Shown: positions 16,452 through 25,072 of the stretch, piece after piece | How the letters are laid out: the number at the start of each line of letters is the position of its first letter | Numbering within the stretch: the stretch's first letter is position 1 | Assembly (NCBI GenBank): GCA_041844915.1 | Contig: JBGZBY010000044.1 | Coordinates: 1-57,178, forward strand | DNA: 57,178 nt | Reading direction: 5' to 3' | Source of the DNA: W11650 sp041844915 | Lineage (GTDB): Bacteria > Bacillota > Clostridia > Lachnospirales > Vallitaleaceae | Notes under the pieces: generated by a model | Database searches by the model: none | Told to the model about the DNA's origin: nothing | Seen by the model: the letters and a program-made list of their open reading frames with translations, nothing else | Position numbers and translations under genes: made by a program

Positions 16452-18005
16452 ATGCCACCAGTAGTAATGTTTGGCATAGTAGCAGTTGCATTTCTTCTCG
16501 GTTGTTATATTTCATATCGGATGGGTGAAGCTCATCGTAAAAAGGTAGCCGAAGCCCAGTATGGCGGCGCGGAACAGAGAGCGCGGACAATCGTTGACGA
16601 AGCGATTAAGGAAGCGGAGAATGTGAAGCGGGAAGCAGGACTGGCGGTAAAAGAGGAAACCTTTAAATTAAAAAATGAATTAGAACAAGAAGTGAAAGAA
16701 CGACGGAATGAGCTGTCCCGGCTGGAAAAGCGCGTTCTTCAAAAGGAAGAAGCCTTAGATAAAAAGGCGACGGATTTTGAGCGGAAGGAGCAATCCCTTG
16801 CCGACAAAGAAAATTCCTTAAAGAAGGCGAAGCAGGAAACGGAAGAGCTCAAAGCACAGCATCTATCAGAGCTGGAGAAAATCTCCGGTTTATCTACAGA
16901 ACAAGCAAAGGAATATCTGCTGCAATTAGTCAGAGAAGATGTTCAGCATGAATCGGCAATTATTATTAAGGAATTTGAAGCCAAAGTTAAAGAAGAATCA
17001 AACAAAAGAGCGAAAGAGATTTTATCCACTGCCGTGCAGCGATGTGCCTCGGATTATGTGGCAGAATCTACGGTATCCGTAGTTAATCTGCCGAATGATG
17101 AGATGAAGGGACGCATTATTGGAAGGGAAGGCAGAAATATCCGGGCATTGGAAACACTAACCGGTGTGGATTTTATCATTGACGATACACCAGAAGCGGT
17201 TATTTTATCGGGCTTTGATCCGATGCGTCGAGAAATCGCCAGAATTGCACTGGAGAAATTGATCGTTGACGGAAGGATTCATCCAGCACGAATAGAGGAA
17301 ATGGTTGAAAAAGCCAAAAAGGAAGTAGATGAATCTATTCGGGAGGCCGGTGAAAATGCGGTTATGGACGCGGGCGTTCATGGGCTTCATCAAGATCTGG
17401 TCAAGATTTTGGGAAGAATGAAATATCGGACGAGTTATGGTCAGAATGTACTGAAGCATTCGATAGAGGTGGCGATTTTGTGCGGATTGATTGCACATGA
17501 GCTGGGTGCCGATGTAAAGCTGGCGAAAAGAGCAGGACTGCTGCATGATATCGGAAAAGCGATTGATCATGAAACAGAAGGCTCTCATGTAGAGATCGGC
17601 GTCAATCTTTGTAAAAAATACAAGGAGAATAAGATCATTGTCAATGCCGTTCAGGCGCATCACAATGATGTGGAGCCGGAAACGGACATTGCGGTTATCG
17701 TGCAGGCGGCTGATACGATCAGCGCCGCTCGCCCCGGAGCAAGACGGGAAACTTTGGAATCATATGTAACCAGATTAACTAAGCTGGAAGAAATTGCCGA
17801 CGGCTTTGACGGAGTAGAAAAATCTTTTGCAATACAGGCTGGTAGAGAAGTCCGAGTTATGGTAGTACCGGAAAAGGTGTCTGACGACAAAATGGTGCTG
17901 CTGTCACGAGAAGTTGCAAAACGAATCGAAGAAGAGCTTGACTATCCGGGACAGATCAAGATCAACATCATTCGTGAAACAAGAGCTGTTCACTATGCAA
18001 AGTGA
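16452..18005 (+). CDS. rny: Ribonuclease Y
   Basis: This 517-residue membrane-anchored endoribonuclease starts bulk mRNA decay in Firmicutes. Residues 3-20 form the N-terminal membrane helix, followed by a long lysine/glutamate-rich coiled coil (about 30-200), a KH domain (G-R-I-I-G-R-E-G-R-N-I-R, about 220) and an HD domain with L-L-H-D-I-G-K (about 360) holding metal-binding His-Asp. The ATG at 16452 has AGGAGG 9 nt upstream; an upstream TTG in frame overlaps that site. It has its own promoter and a strong terminator, so it is a single-gene unit. Confidence 0.95.
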   Translation: MPPVVMFGIVAVAFLLGCYISYRMGEAHRKKVAEAQYGGAEQRARTIVDEAIKEAENVKREAGLAVKEETFKLKNELEQEVKERRNELSRLEKRVLQKEEALDKKATDFERKEQSLADKENSLKKAKQETEELKAQHLSELEKISGLSTEQAKEYLLQLVREDVQHESAIIIKEFEAKVKEESNKRAKEILSTAVQRCASDYVAESTVSVVNLPNDEMKGRIIGREGRNIRALETLTGVDFIIDDTPEAVILSGFDPMRREIARIALEKLIVDGRIHPARIEEMVEKAKKEVDESIREAGENAVMDAGVHGLHQDLVKILGRMKYRTSYGQNVLKHSIEVAILCGLIAHELGADVKLAKRAGLLHDIGKAIDHETEGSHVEIGVNLCKKYKENKIIVNAVQAHHNDVEPETDIAVIVQAADTISAARPGARRETLESYVTRLTKLEEIADGFDGVEKSFAIQAGREVRVMVVPEKVSDDKMVLLSREVAKRIEEELDYPGQIKINIIRETRAVHYAK

Positions 18006-18016
18006 TTAGAAAAAAG

Positions 18017-18052
18017 AAAAGAGCAGATATGAGCTATCATAACTGCTCTTTT
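18017..18052 (+). terminator. Terminator of rny
   Basis: AAAAGAGCAG(a)TATGA and TCATA(a)CTGCTCTTTT form a long stem with a 4-nt loop and a T-run. Confidence 0.9.
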
Positions 18053-18189
18053 AAAATATAGGGCGAAGGATTACGGCGAAATAGAGAAATATCAGGTGCT
18101 TTGTAGGGAGAGCTTCGTCAAAACGAACAAAAAGTTCTATGTAAAGTAAGGATTAGGAAAAAGACGAGGAAAGTAAATTTGGCAAAAAG

Positions 18190-18218
18190 TTGACAAGAAA
18201 AAAAGAACAGGCTATAAT
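18190..18218 (+). promoter_or_regulatory. Consensus promoter of the M29 aminopeptidase
   Basis: A perfect TTGACA (18190-18195), 17-bp spacer and perfect TATAAT (18213-18218) predict strong transcription. A leader of about 155 nt follows (18225-18380); I see no known riboswitch in it. Confidence 0.85.
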
Positions 18219-18380
18219 TTTAAATTATTAATTCGGCTCTTGGAGCGGCAGTGCTTAGGCCTTGTGAAAAAGCAGTTGTTCGCCAGTCAGGGATATGCTG
18301 TTTGGCTATTCGCTGGGCAGGCGATGATTTTTCGCAAATTATGAAACCAATTTATAAAAGTATTTAGAAAAGGAGTGCGT

Positions 18381-19610
18381 ATGAAGGATTTAGTGAAATT
18401 AAAGCAATATGCGAAACTTGCGGTAGAGATTGGTGTAAATCTACAAAAAGGGCAACCACTAATGATTATGTCCTTGGTAGAAACGGCGGATTTTGCTAGA
18501 CTTTTGGTAGAGAGTGCCTATGAAGCGGGAGCTTCGGAAGTGATAGTGCGCTGGTCAGATGAAAAGATAGCAAGAATGAAAATTCAATATGAAAGTAAGG
18601 AAGTGTTGGCGGTTGTTCCAGAATGGCTTAAACTTTTAGAGGACAGTGCGGTTGATAAAAACAGTTGCTTTATCGCTATATCAGCAGAAGATCCCTATGC
18701 TTTAAGTGGTCTTGATACGGAAAAGTTGGCAGTTTACAAGTCGACTTTGGATAAGGTCGTGCAAAAGCGCCGTGCTGCGCTGATGAATGGAGATAATACA
18801 TGGACGATTGTATCAGTGCCGTCCTTAGCTTGGGCAGAGCGAGTATTTGCTCCGGAAACTGGAGAAAAAGCAATGCAGCTCTTGTGGGACGCAATTTTTA
18901 GTGTTACCCGTATGAATATGCCCGATCCGGTAGAGGCATGGAGAGAGCACATTGACAAGCTGTGTAGCAAAGCGGATGAATTAAATGCTCAAAAGTTTAA
19001 ATATCTGCACTACAAAAGCGCTAACGGTACGAATCTGACGATTGAGCTGCCAGAAGGACATATTTGGCTGGCGGCATCGGAAAAAAGCCGAAAGGGAATC
19101 TCCTATGTGGCGAATCTGCCAACTGAGGAAGTATTTACCCTGCCTAAGAGGGACGGAGTAAACGGTGTTGTATATAGCTCTAAGCCTCTAGTATATTTGG
19201 GCAATGTAATCAATGATTTTTATTTGGTCTTTAAAGATGGTGCTGTTGTAGAATACGACGCCAAGGAGGGCAAAGACGCTTTAAAAAATTTGCTTAGCGC
19301 GGACGCCGGTTCCAATCGCTTGGGCGAAGTAGCTTTGGTACCATATGATTCTCCGATTAGCAACAGTAATATATTATTTTATAACACGCTGTTTGATGAG
19401 AACGCCTCTTGTCATCTGGCGCTGGGAAAGGCGTATCCGACGACGATTCAGGGCGGCGATGGCGCGGATGAGCAGAAATTAATGGAATTGGGAGCCAATG
19501 TTTCAGTGGAGCATTCTGATTTTATGATAGGAACCAAGGATATGGAAATCATTGGAGAAACGCATGACGGCAGAAAAATCCCTGTATTTAAGGCTGGAAA
19601 TTGGGCTTAA
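18381..19610 (+). CDS. M29 family aminopeptidase (AmpS/PepS type)
   Basis: This 409-residue cytosolic metallo-aminopeptidase removes N-terminal residues from peptides. The protein is collinear with the thermophilic-aminopeptidase family: an N-terminal domain with G-V-N-L-Q-K-G-Q-P-L and the C-terminal metal site with conserved N-L-P-T-E-E-V-F-T-L-P (about 250) and late H-L-A-L-G and E-H-S-D-F-M-I-G (about 378) motifs. The ATG at 18381 lies 6 nt after AAAAGGAG; the GTG two codons upstream overlaps that site. The very strong promoter suits a housekeeping peptide-degrading role. xpt follows 91 nt downstream and might be read through. Confidence 0.9.
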   Translation: MKDLVKLKQYAKLAVEIGVNLQKGQPLMIMSLVETADFARLLVESAYEAGASEVIVRWSDEKIARMKIQYESKEVLAVVPEWLKLLEDSAVDKNSCFIAISAEDPYALSGLDTEKLAVYKSTLDKVVQKRRAALMNGDNTWTIVSVPSLAWAERVFAPETGEKAMQLLWDAIFSVTRMNMPDPVEAWREHIDKLCSKADELNAQKFKYLHYKSANGTNLTIELPEGHIWLAASEKSRKGISYVANLPTEEVFTLPKRDGVNGVVYSSKPLVYLGNVINDFYLVFKDGAVVEYDAKEGKDALKNLLSADAGSNRLGEVALVPYDSPISNSNILFYNTLFDENASCHLALGKAYPTTIQGGDGADEQKLMELGANVSVEHSDFMIGTKDMEIIGETHDGRKIPVFKAGNWA

Positions 19611-19701
19611 TAGCATAAAAAAAGGCTTTGCCTGAGCTGGTCAGATACAGCATAGAGGAAGCGGCAACGAACGACGGCTGATAAACTGGAGGTGGTAGAC
19701 C

Positions 19702-20283
19702 ATGAAGCTGCTGGAGGAAAAAATCAAAAAAGAGGCTAAAATAGTGTCGCCGGAGGTGGTAAGAGTAGATTCCTTTATCAACCATCAAATTGATGTTGAT
19801 TTTTTGGAACTGCTGGCGCAGGAATTTTACCATCGCTTTAAGGACAAGGGGATTACCAGGATTCTGACGATTGAGGCGTCGGGGATTGCCATTGCGACCT
19901 TGGCTGCCAGATACTTTAAGGTGCCGGTAGTATTCGCCAAAAAAACGGCATCCCGCAATTTGGACAAGAAAACGTATCGCAGCAAGGTATATTCCTTTAC
20001 TAAGCAAAGGGAGTACGATATTCAAGTTTCGACCGGATATTTGGAATCGAAGGACAGAGTATTGATATTGGATGATTTTTTAGCCAATGGAAAAGCGGCG
20101 CTGGGTCTTGCAGATATTGTTGAACAGGCGGGAGCGGAGGTTGTCGGACTGGGCTTTGTCATAGAAAAGGGCTTTCAGGATGGCGGAAAGGTTTTGCGGA
20201 AAATGGGCTTTGAGGTGGAATCCTTGGCGATTATCCAAGAAATCAGCGATAAGGAAATTATTTTTGCAGAGAATGTAAGATAA
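19702..20283 (+). CDS. xpt: Xanthine phosphoribosyltransferase
   Basis: This 193-residue purine salvage enzyme converts xanthine plus PRPP to XMP. The PRPP loop (V-L-I-L-D-D-F-L-A-N-G-K-A, about residues 124-136) and the E-A-S-G-I-A-I-A-T segment (about 60) match the Xpt family, and length is standard. A GGAGGTGG site precedes the ATG. In many Firmicutes xpt is headed by a guanine riboswitch; the 91 nt upstream do not hold one. The nucleoside importer genes follow after 178 nt, which supports a purine salvage block. Confidence 0.93.
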   Translation: MKLLEEKIKKEAKIVSPEVVRVDSFINHQIDVDFLELLAQEFYHRFKDKGITRILTIEASGIAIATLAARYFKVPVVFAKKTASRNLDKKTYRSKVYSFTKQREYDIQVSTGYLESKDRVLILDDFLANGKAALGLADIVEQAGAEVVGLGFVIEKGFQDGGKVLRKMGFEVESLAIIQEISDKEIIFAENVR

Positions 20284-20461
20284 ATTTTTTGGAAAGAGCA
20301 AAAAGACGGAAGCATTAATCAGGAACCGGCTTTTCATACTGGTCGGAACGGCTTTTTTGTTTAAGGAGGCCGTCCTTTGCATGGCGAATCAGAGCAGCGG
20401 CGGCAAAAAAGAATGGATGTCGGGTCAAGCATAAAACTTTAATGGAAAAAGGAGATTAGGA

Positions 20462-21553
20462 ATGAAAAAGCTTATTGCACTTACCCTTTCGATTGTGTTG
20501 TTGCTGTCGGCATGCGCCGGCGGGCAGTCGGCGAAGCCGGCAGAAGCGGCAAAGCAGACGACGGTCGGCTTTATCTACGTCGGGCCCGTAGGGGACGGCG
20601 GTTATACTTATGCGCATGATCAGGGGCGGCTTTATCTGGAGAAGGAGCTGGGAGATAAGATCAAGACTATTTATAAGGAATCAGTCGAAGAAACGGTTCC
20701 GGCGGTAGAGGCAGAGATTCGCAGCATGGTCGATCAGGGTGCAACGATTATCTTTGCGACCAGCTTCGGTTTTATGGAAGGAACTAAGAATGCGGCAAAG
20801 GAATTTCCGAATGTTACCTTTTACCATTGCTCCGGCTACGAAATGGCGGAAAATATGAGCAATTACTTCGGCAGAATCTATCAGGCTAGGTATCTGACCG
20901 GTATCGTAGCAGGGCTTAAGACCAAGACGAACAGCATCGGCTATGTCGGAGCCTTTCCGATTCCGGAGGTTATCCGCGGAATCAACGCCTTTACGCTGGG
21001 AGCGCAGAGCGTCAATCCCGATGTCAAGGTAAAGGTGGTCTGGACGAATACCTGGTATGACCCAGCGAAGGAAAAGGAAGCGGCAGTCAGCCTTTTGGAC
21101 GCAGGCGCAGACGTGATCGCGCAGCATCAGGATACTGCTGGCCCGCAGCAGGCGGCGGAGGAGAGAGGTGCATTTGCAATCGGCTACAACACGGATATGT
21201 CGGAGGCAGCGCCTAAGGCGAACCTGACCTCTGCTGTATGGAATTGGGGACCATATTATGCCAAGGAAGTAACCGCGGTTTTAAACGGAGAATTTAAGGC
21301 AACATCCTACTGGGAAGGCTTAAACGAGAATATTGTCGATATTTCTCCCTTGACCGCCAATGCGCCGGAGGAGGCGAAGGCCTTGGTTGAAACAGCCAAG
21401 CAGGCAATCAAGGACGGAAAATTAAAGATTTTTACCGGTCCGATTTATGATCAAGCCGGTCAGATAAAGGTAAAAGAGGGCGAAGTCATGACGGACGAGG
21501 AATTGTTGAACTTCAGCTGGTTTGTTCAGGGCGTTGAAGGCACAATTAACTAA
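20462..21553 (+). CDS. BMP family substrate-binding lipoprotein (nucleoside importer)
   Basis: This 363-residue extracytoplasmic binding protein has a lipoprotein signal (M-K-K-L-I-A-L then L-L-S-A-C, lipidated Cys at about 18). The mature part follows the BMP/PnrA fold with V-G-F-I-Y-V-G-P-V-G-D-G-G-Y-T at the start and W-N-W-G-P-Y-Y (about 260) late in the domain. Family members bind purine or pyrimidine nucleosides. The ABC ATPase gene follows 9 nt after the stop, so it is the receptor of the importer encoded downstream. AAAAGGAG precedes the ATG. Confidence 0.92.
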   Translation: MKKLIALTLSIVLLLSACAGGQSAKPAEAAKQTTVGFIYVGPVGDGGYTYAHDQGRLYLEKELGDKIKTIYKESVEETVPAVEAEIRSMVDQGATIIFATSFGFMEGTKNAAKEFPNVTFYHCSGYEMAENMSNYFGRIYQARYLTGIVAGLKTKTNSIGYVGAFPIPEVIRGINAFTLGAQSVNPDVKVKVVWTNTWYDPAKEKEAAVSLLDAGADVIAQHQDTAGPQQAAEERGAFAIGYNTDMSEAAPKANLTSAVWNWGPYYAKEVTAVLNGEFKATSYWEGLNENIVDISPLTANAPEEAKALVETAKQAIKDGKLKIFTGPIYDQAGQIKVKEGEVMTDEELLNFSWFVQGVEGTIN

Positions 21554-21562
21554 GGGGAAATT

Positions 21563-23068
21563 ATGTCGATACTAGCAGAAATGAGAAGCATCAAAAAAAG
21601 CTTTGGCGACGTGCTTGCTAACAGAGATGTCAGCTTCGAGCTCAGAGCCGGCGAAATTCATGCTCTGCTGGGCGAAAACGGCGCCGGAAAGTCCACATTG
21701 ATGAATATGCTGTCGGGAATTTATCAGCCCGACAGCGGTTTCATTTTAGTGGATGGAAAGCCGGTGACCATCCGTTCGCCCAAGGAGGCGATTCGCTTAG
21801 GGATTGGTATGATTCATCAGCATTATAAGCTGGTGGAGAAGTTTACCGCCCTAGAAAATATTTTGATGGGACAGGAAAAGTCCTTTTTTCTTCAAAAGAA
21901 GGAAAAAAGGAAAGAAATTGAGAAGCTGGCGCAGAATTATCACATCGCCACCGATTTGGATAAGCCGGTATACACTATGTCGATCGGGGAAAAGCAGTCC
22001 ATTGATATCCTGAAAGTTTTGTATCAGGGAGCAAAGATCTTGATTATGGACGAGCCGACGGCAGTGTTGACCCCGCAGGAGATTCACTCCCTGTTTCAGG
22101 TCATGCGCAGCATGATAAAGCAGGGCTGCGGAATTGTAATCATTACACATAAATTAAATGAGGTAATGGAAATTTCCGATCGGGTGACGGTTTTGCAAAA
22201 GGGAGCTACGGTAAAAACCCTGATCACTGCCGAAACCAATCAAAAGGAGCTGACCGAGCTGATGGTCGGCAAGGCGGTCAATTTGGAGATTGAAAGGGTC
22301 AAGCTTGAGCCCGGCGATGTCGTGCTGAAGGTAAGCGGGCTGAACGCGGTCGATAAGGATAGGGTCAAGGTTTTAAAAAATATTTCCTTTGAGCTAAAGG
22401 CGGGAGAGATTCTGGGAGTGGCAGGAGTGGCAGGAAGCGGTCAAAAGGAGCTTTGTGAGGCGCTGGCGGGGCTTTACCCGATATCCGAGGGCGAGATCAG
22501 CTTTCGGGGAGAAAGCCTGATTGGGAAAACTCCGGCAGAGATCATCAATGCCGGAATGACGATGAGCTTTGTGCCGGAGGATCGGCTTGGCATGGGCTTG
22601 GTCGGCTCTATGGATATGGTTGATAATTATTTGCTAAAGGCGCATCATAAACAGAAGGGCTTATTTTTGAGGAGAAAGCCTTTAGAAAAGATTTGTAAGG
22701 CAATGGTAAGGGCGCTGGATATTCAAACACCGAGCATACACTATCCGATCTCCAAGCTCTCCGGCGGCAATATTCAAAAGGTGCTGATTGCCAGAGAAAT
22801 TGAAATGAAGCCGCAGGTTCTGATTACCGCGTATGCCGTACGCGGACTTGATGTCGGTGCAACGCATACGATTTATGAGCTGATCAACGAGCAAAAGAAA
22901 AAGGGCGTGGCAGTGCTTTTTATCGGCGAAGATCTGGATGTCATCATGGAATTGTGCGATCGGATCATGGTGCTTTGCAATGGAGAAATTACTGGAATGG
23001 TTGAAGGAGAGAAGGCGGTCAAGGAAGAAATCGGCCTTTTGATGGGAGGAGGCAGGCTCTATGCTTAG
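21563..23068 (+). CDS. Nucleoside ABC importer ATP-binding protein (YufO/NupA type)
   Basis: This 501-residue protein carries two fused nucleotide-binding domains, as in sugar and nucleoside importers. NBD1 has G-E-N-G-A-G-K-S-T (Walker A, about 35) and I-M-D-E-P-T (Walker B, about 160); its signature is the variant S-I-G-E-K-Q. NBD2 has a Walker A without the invariant Lys (G-V-A-G-S-G-Q-K-E), the signature L-S-G-G-N-I-Q-K and a Walker B region reading L-I-T-A-Y-A-V-R-G, which lacks the usual Asp-Glu. Such an asymmetric second site is usual in this family. Its end overlaps the first permease gene by 8 bp. Confidence 0.92.
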   Translation: MSILAEMRSIKKSFGDVLANRDVSFELRAGEIHALLGENGAGKSTLMNMLSGIYQPDSGFILVDGKPVTIRSPKEAIRLGIGMIHQHYKLVEKFTALENILMGQEKSFFLQKKEKRKEIEKLAQNYHIATDLDKPVYTMSIGEKQSIDILKVLYQGAKILIMDEPTAVLTPQEIHSLFQVMRSMIKQGCGIVIITHKLNEVMEISDRVTVLQKGATVKTLITAETNQKELTELMVGKAVNLEIERVKLEPGDVVLKVSGLNAVDKDRVKVLKNISFELKAGEILGVAGVAGSGQKELCEALAGLYPISEGEISFRGESLIGKTPAEIINAGMTMSFVPEDRLGMGLVGSMDMVDNYLLKAHHKQKGLFLRRKPLEKICKAMVRALDIQTPSIHYPISKLSGGNIQKVLIAREIEMKPQVLITAYAVRGLDVGATHTIYELINEQKKKGVAVLFIGEDLDVIMELCDRIMVLCNGEITGMVEGEKAVKEEIGLLMGGGRLYA

Positions 23069-24116
23069 ATTGGTAAAGCGTGTCAATGTATCGAAGCAGG
23101 AGAGATTTGTAATTTATGCGCTGGCTGTTTTGGCGGCGCTGCTCACCTCCGGATTATTTGTTTTGGTGATGGGTCATTCCCCTCTCGGTGTTTTTCAAAG
23201 TATGATTGCCGGAGCTTTTGGAAGCAGACTTCGTTTTCACGACACAATGGTCATTGCCGTGCCGCTGATTATTACCTCCTGCGGTATTATGATCGCTTTT
23301 AAAATGAAATTTTGGAACATTGGCGGGGAAGGCCAAATTTTGATTGGGGCTTTGTTTGCCTCTTATTTTGCTTTGAATTTTTCCACTTTACCCAGACCCT
23401 TACTGCTGACGATAATGCTTTTGGCTGGTTTTGCAGGCGGAGCGCTTTTGGCGCTGATTCCGGCGGTGTTTAAGGTAAAGCTGCAAACCAATGAAACAAT
23501 TGTTACCTTAATGCTCAATTATATTGCCTTTCATTTGGTGACGTACTTGCAGTATGGGCCTTGGAAGGATCCGAATGCCAAGGGCTTTCCCAGAATTGCC
23601 AATTTTTCGGAAAACGCGGTGCTTCCCAAGCTGTTCGGGCTGCATATCGGCTGGGTTCTTATGCTGGCGTTGGTAGCTGTGATAAGCCTGCTGCTTTGGT
23701 ACTCCAAGCTGGGCTATAAAATAGCGGTTGTAGGAGAAAGCAAGGATACGGCAAGATATGCCGGCATGAATTTGAACCGCGTTATTATTGGCTCGGTGGC
23801 TGTCAGCGGAGGAATCTGCGGAATCGTTGGAATGATGGAGGCTTCAGGCGTCAATTACACCCTGACGCCCTCGCTGACGGGCGGCTATGGATTTATGGCA
23901 ATTATTACCACATGGCTGTCGGGCTTAAATCCTATTCTGATTGTACCGGTGTCAGTCCTGTTTGCGGCGCTGACCAAGGGCGGTAATTTTATCCAGACCG
24001 CGTTTCAGATTCCGCAGTCGGCGGCATCCGTCATTCAAAGCATTATTTTATTTTTTATCATTGGAGCGGAATTTTTTATACAGTATCGTCTGGTCGGGAA
24101 GGAGAAGGTGAAATGA
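23061..24116 (+). CDS. Nucleoside ABC importer permease 1 (YufP-like)
   Basis: This 351-residue membrane protein has 8-10 hydrophobic segments and the family's cytoplasmic coupling segment G-Y-K-I-A-V-V-G-E-S-K-D-T-A-R-Y-A-G-M (about 215-233). It belongs to the BPD_transp_2 group (RbsC/YufP). Translation overlaps the ATPase gene upstream and the second permease downstream (ATGA), showing tight coupling of one operon. Confidence 0.92.
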   Translation: MLRLVKRVNVSKQERFVIYALAVLAALLTSGLFVLVMGHSPLGVFQSMIAGAFGSRLRFHDTMVIAVPLIITSCGIMIAFKMKFWNIGGEGQILIGALFASYFALNFSTLPRPLLLTIMLLAGFAGGALLALIPAVFKVKLQTNETIVTLMLNYIAFHLVTYLQYGPWKDPNAKGFPRIANFSENAVLPKLFGLHIGWVLMLALVAVISLLLWYSKLGYKIAVVGESKDTARYAGMNLNRVIIGSVAVSGGICGIVGMMEASGVNYTLTPSLTGGYGFMAIITTWLSGLNPILIVPVSVLFAALTKGGNFIQTAFQIPQSAASVIQSIILFFIIGAEFFIQYRLVGKEKVK

Positions 24117-25027
24117 ATGCTTTTTTGCATGCGGCAATGATTGCCAGTATTCCTTTGCTGCTGGCGACTTTGGGAGAAACCATTACGGAAAAAGCCGGAC
24201 ATTTGAATCTGGGCGTAGAGGGAATGATGCTGCTGGGAGCGGTGGCAGGCTTTGCGGTTGGACTTTATACCGGCTCACCGGCGGCGGCACTGACGGCGGC
24301 AGCGCTGGCAGGAGCGGGCGGAGCTTTAATCTATGGTATTTTGACCATTAGTATGCGCGCTAATCAAGTGGTCAGCGGTTTGGCCTTGACTATTTTTGGA
24401 ACTGGATTTTCCAGCTATATGGGCTCCGGTCTGATTGGTCAAAAGCTTCCGGAGAATATAACCGATTTCTTCCGGCCGATAGCAGTTCCTTTCTTGTCAA
24501 AGCTTCCTTGGATTGGAGATATGTTTTTTCGGCAGGATGTTTTTGTGTATTTAAGCTATCTCCTTTGCTTTTTGACTGGAATTTATTTGTTCTATACCAG
24601 CATGGGATTAAAGCTTCAGGCCGTCGGAGAAAATCCTTCGGCGGCGGACGCTTCCGGTATTCCTATTACACGCTATAAATACATTCATGTGTTGCTTGGA
24701 GGTGCTTTATGCGGGCTGGGCGGAGCGTATTTATCTGTTGTGCAGGTGCCGCAGTGGCAGGAAAATATTACCGCCGGGCGGGGCTGGATTGCGATTGCGC
24801 TGGTAATCTTCTGCAAATGGAATCCATGGAAAAGCTTTATTGGAGCGATTTTATTTGGCGGCTTAAGCATTGTGGGCTTTCGTTTGCAGCAGTTTAATAT
24901 TTCGCAGCATATCTTAGACATGCTGCCCTATTTGGTGACGATTGCAGTGCTGGCGATTGGGCGTGAGAGCAAGAAGAGCTCGGCGCCGGAGGCGATGAGC
25001 CTGCCTTATTTTCGGGAGGAGCGATAG
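24113..25027 (+). CDS. Nucleoside ABC importer permease 2 (YufQ-like)
   Basis: This 304-residue partner permease starts with the usual short N-terminus followed by A-T-L-G-E-T-I-T-E-K-A-G-H-L-N-L-G-V-E-G, the signature of YufQ-type proteins. G-L-K-L-Q-A-V-G-E-N-P-S-A-A-D-A (about 168-183) is the ATPase-contacting loop. It overlaps the first permease by 4 bp (ATGA) and completes a BMP-ATPase-permease-permease importer. Confidence 0.93.
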   Translation: MNAFLHAAMIASIPLLLATLGETITEKAGHLNLGVEGMMLLGAVAGFAVGLYTGSPAAALTAAALAGAGGALIYGILTISMRANQVVSGLALTIFGTGFSSYMGSGLIGQKLPENITDFFRPIAVPFLSKLPWIGDMFFRQDVFVYLSYLLCFLTGIYLFYTSMGLKLQAVGENPSAADASGIPITRYKYIHVLLGGALCGLGGAYLSVVQVPQWQENITAGRGWIAIALVIFCKWNPWKSFIGAILFGGLSIVGFRLQQFNISQHILDMLPYLVTIAVLAIGRESKKSSAPEAMSLPYFREER

Positions 25028-25072
25028 ACTTTATCGGTGTTATATTTCCTTGTGAGCAGAGGAGGAGGGGAC

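Noticed and set aside
19611..19701. Expected guanine riboswitch before xpt
   Set aside because: The 91-nt gap has neither the conserved junction sequence nor room for the three-helix aptamer.
20284..20461. Terminator or riboswitch between xpt and the BMP gene
   Set aside because: A GGAACCGG...CGGAACGGC-T6 stretch looks suggestive, but no stable stem of more than five pairs could be drawn.
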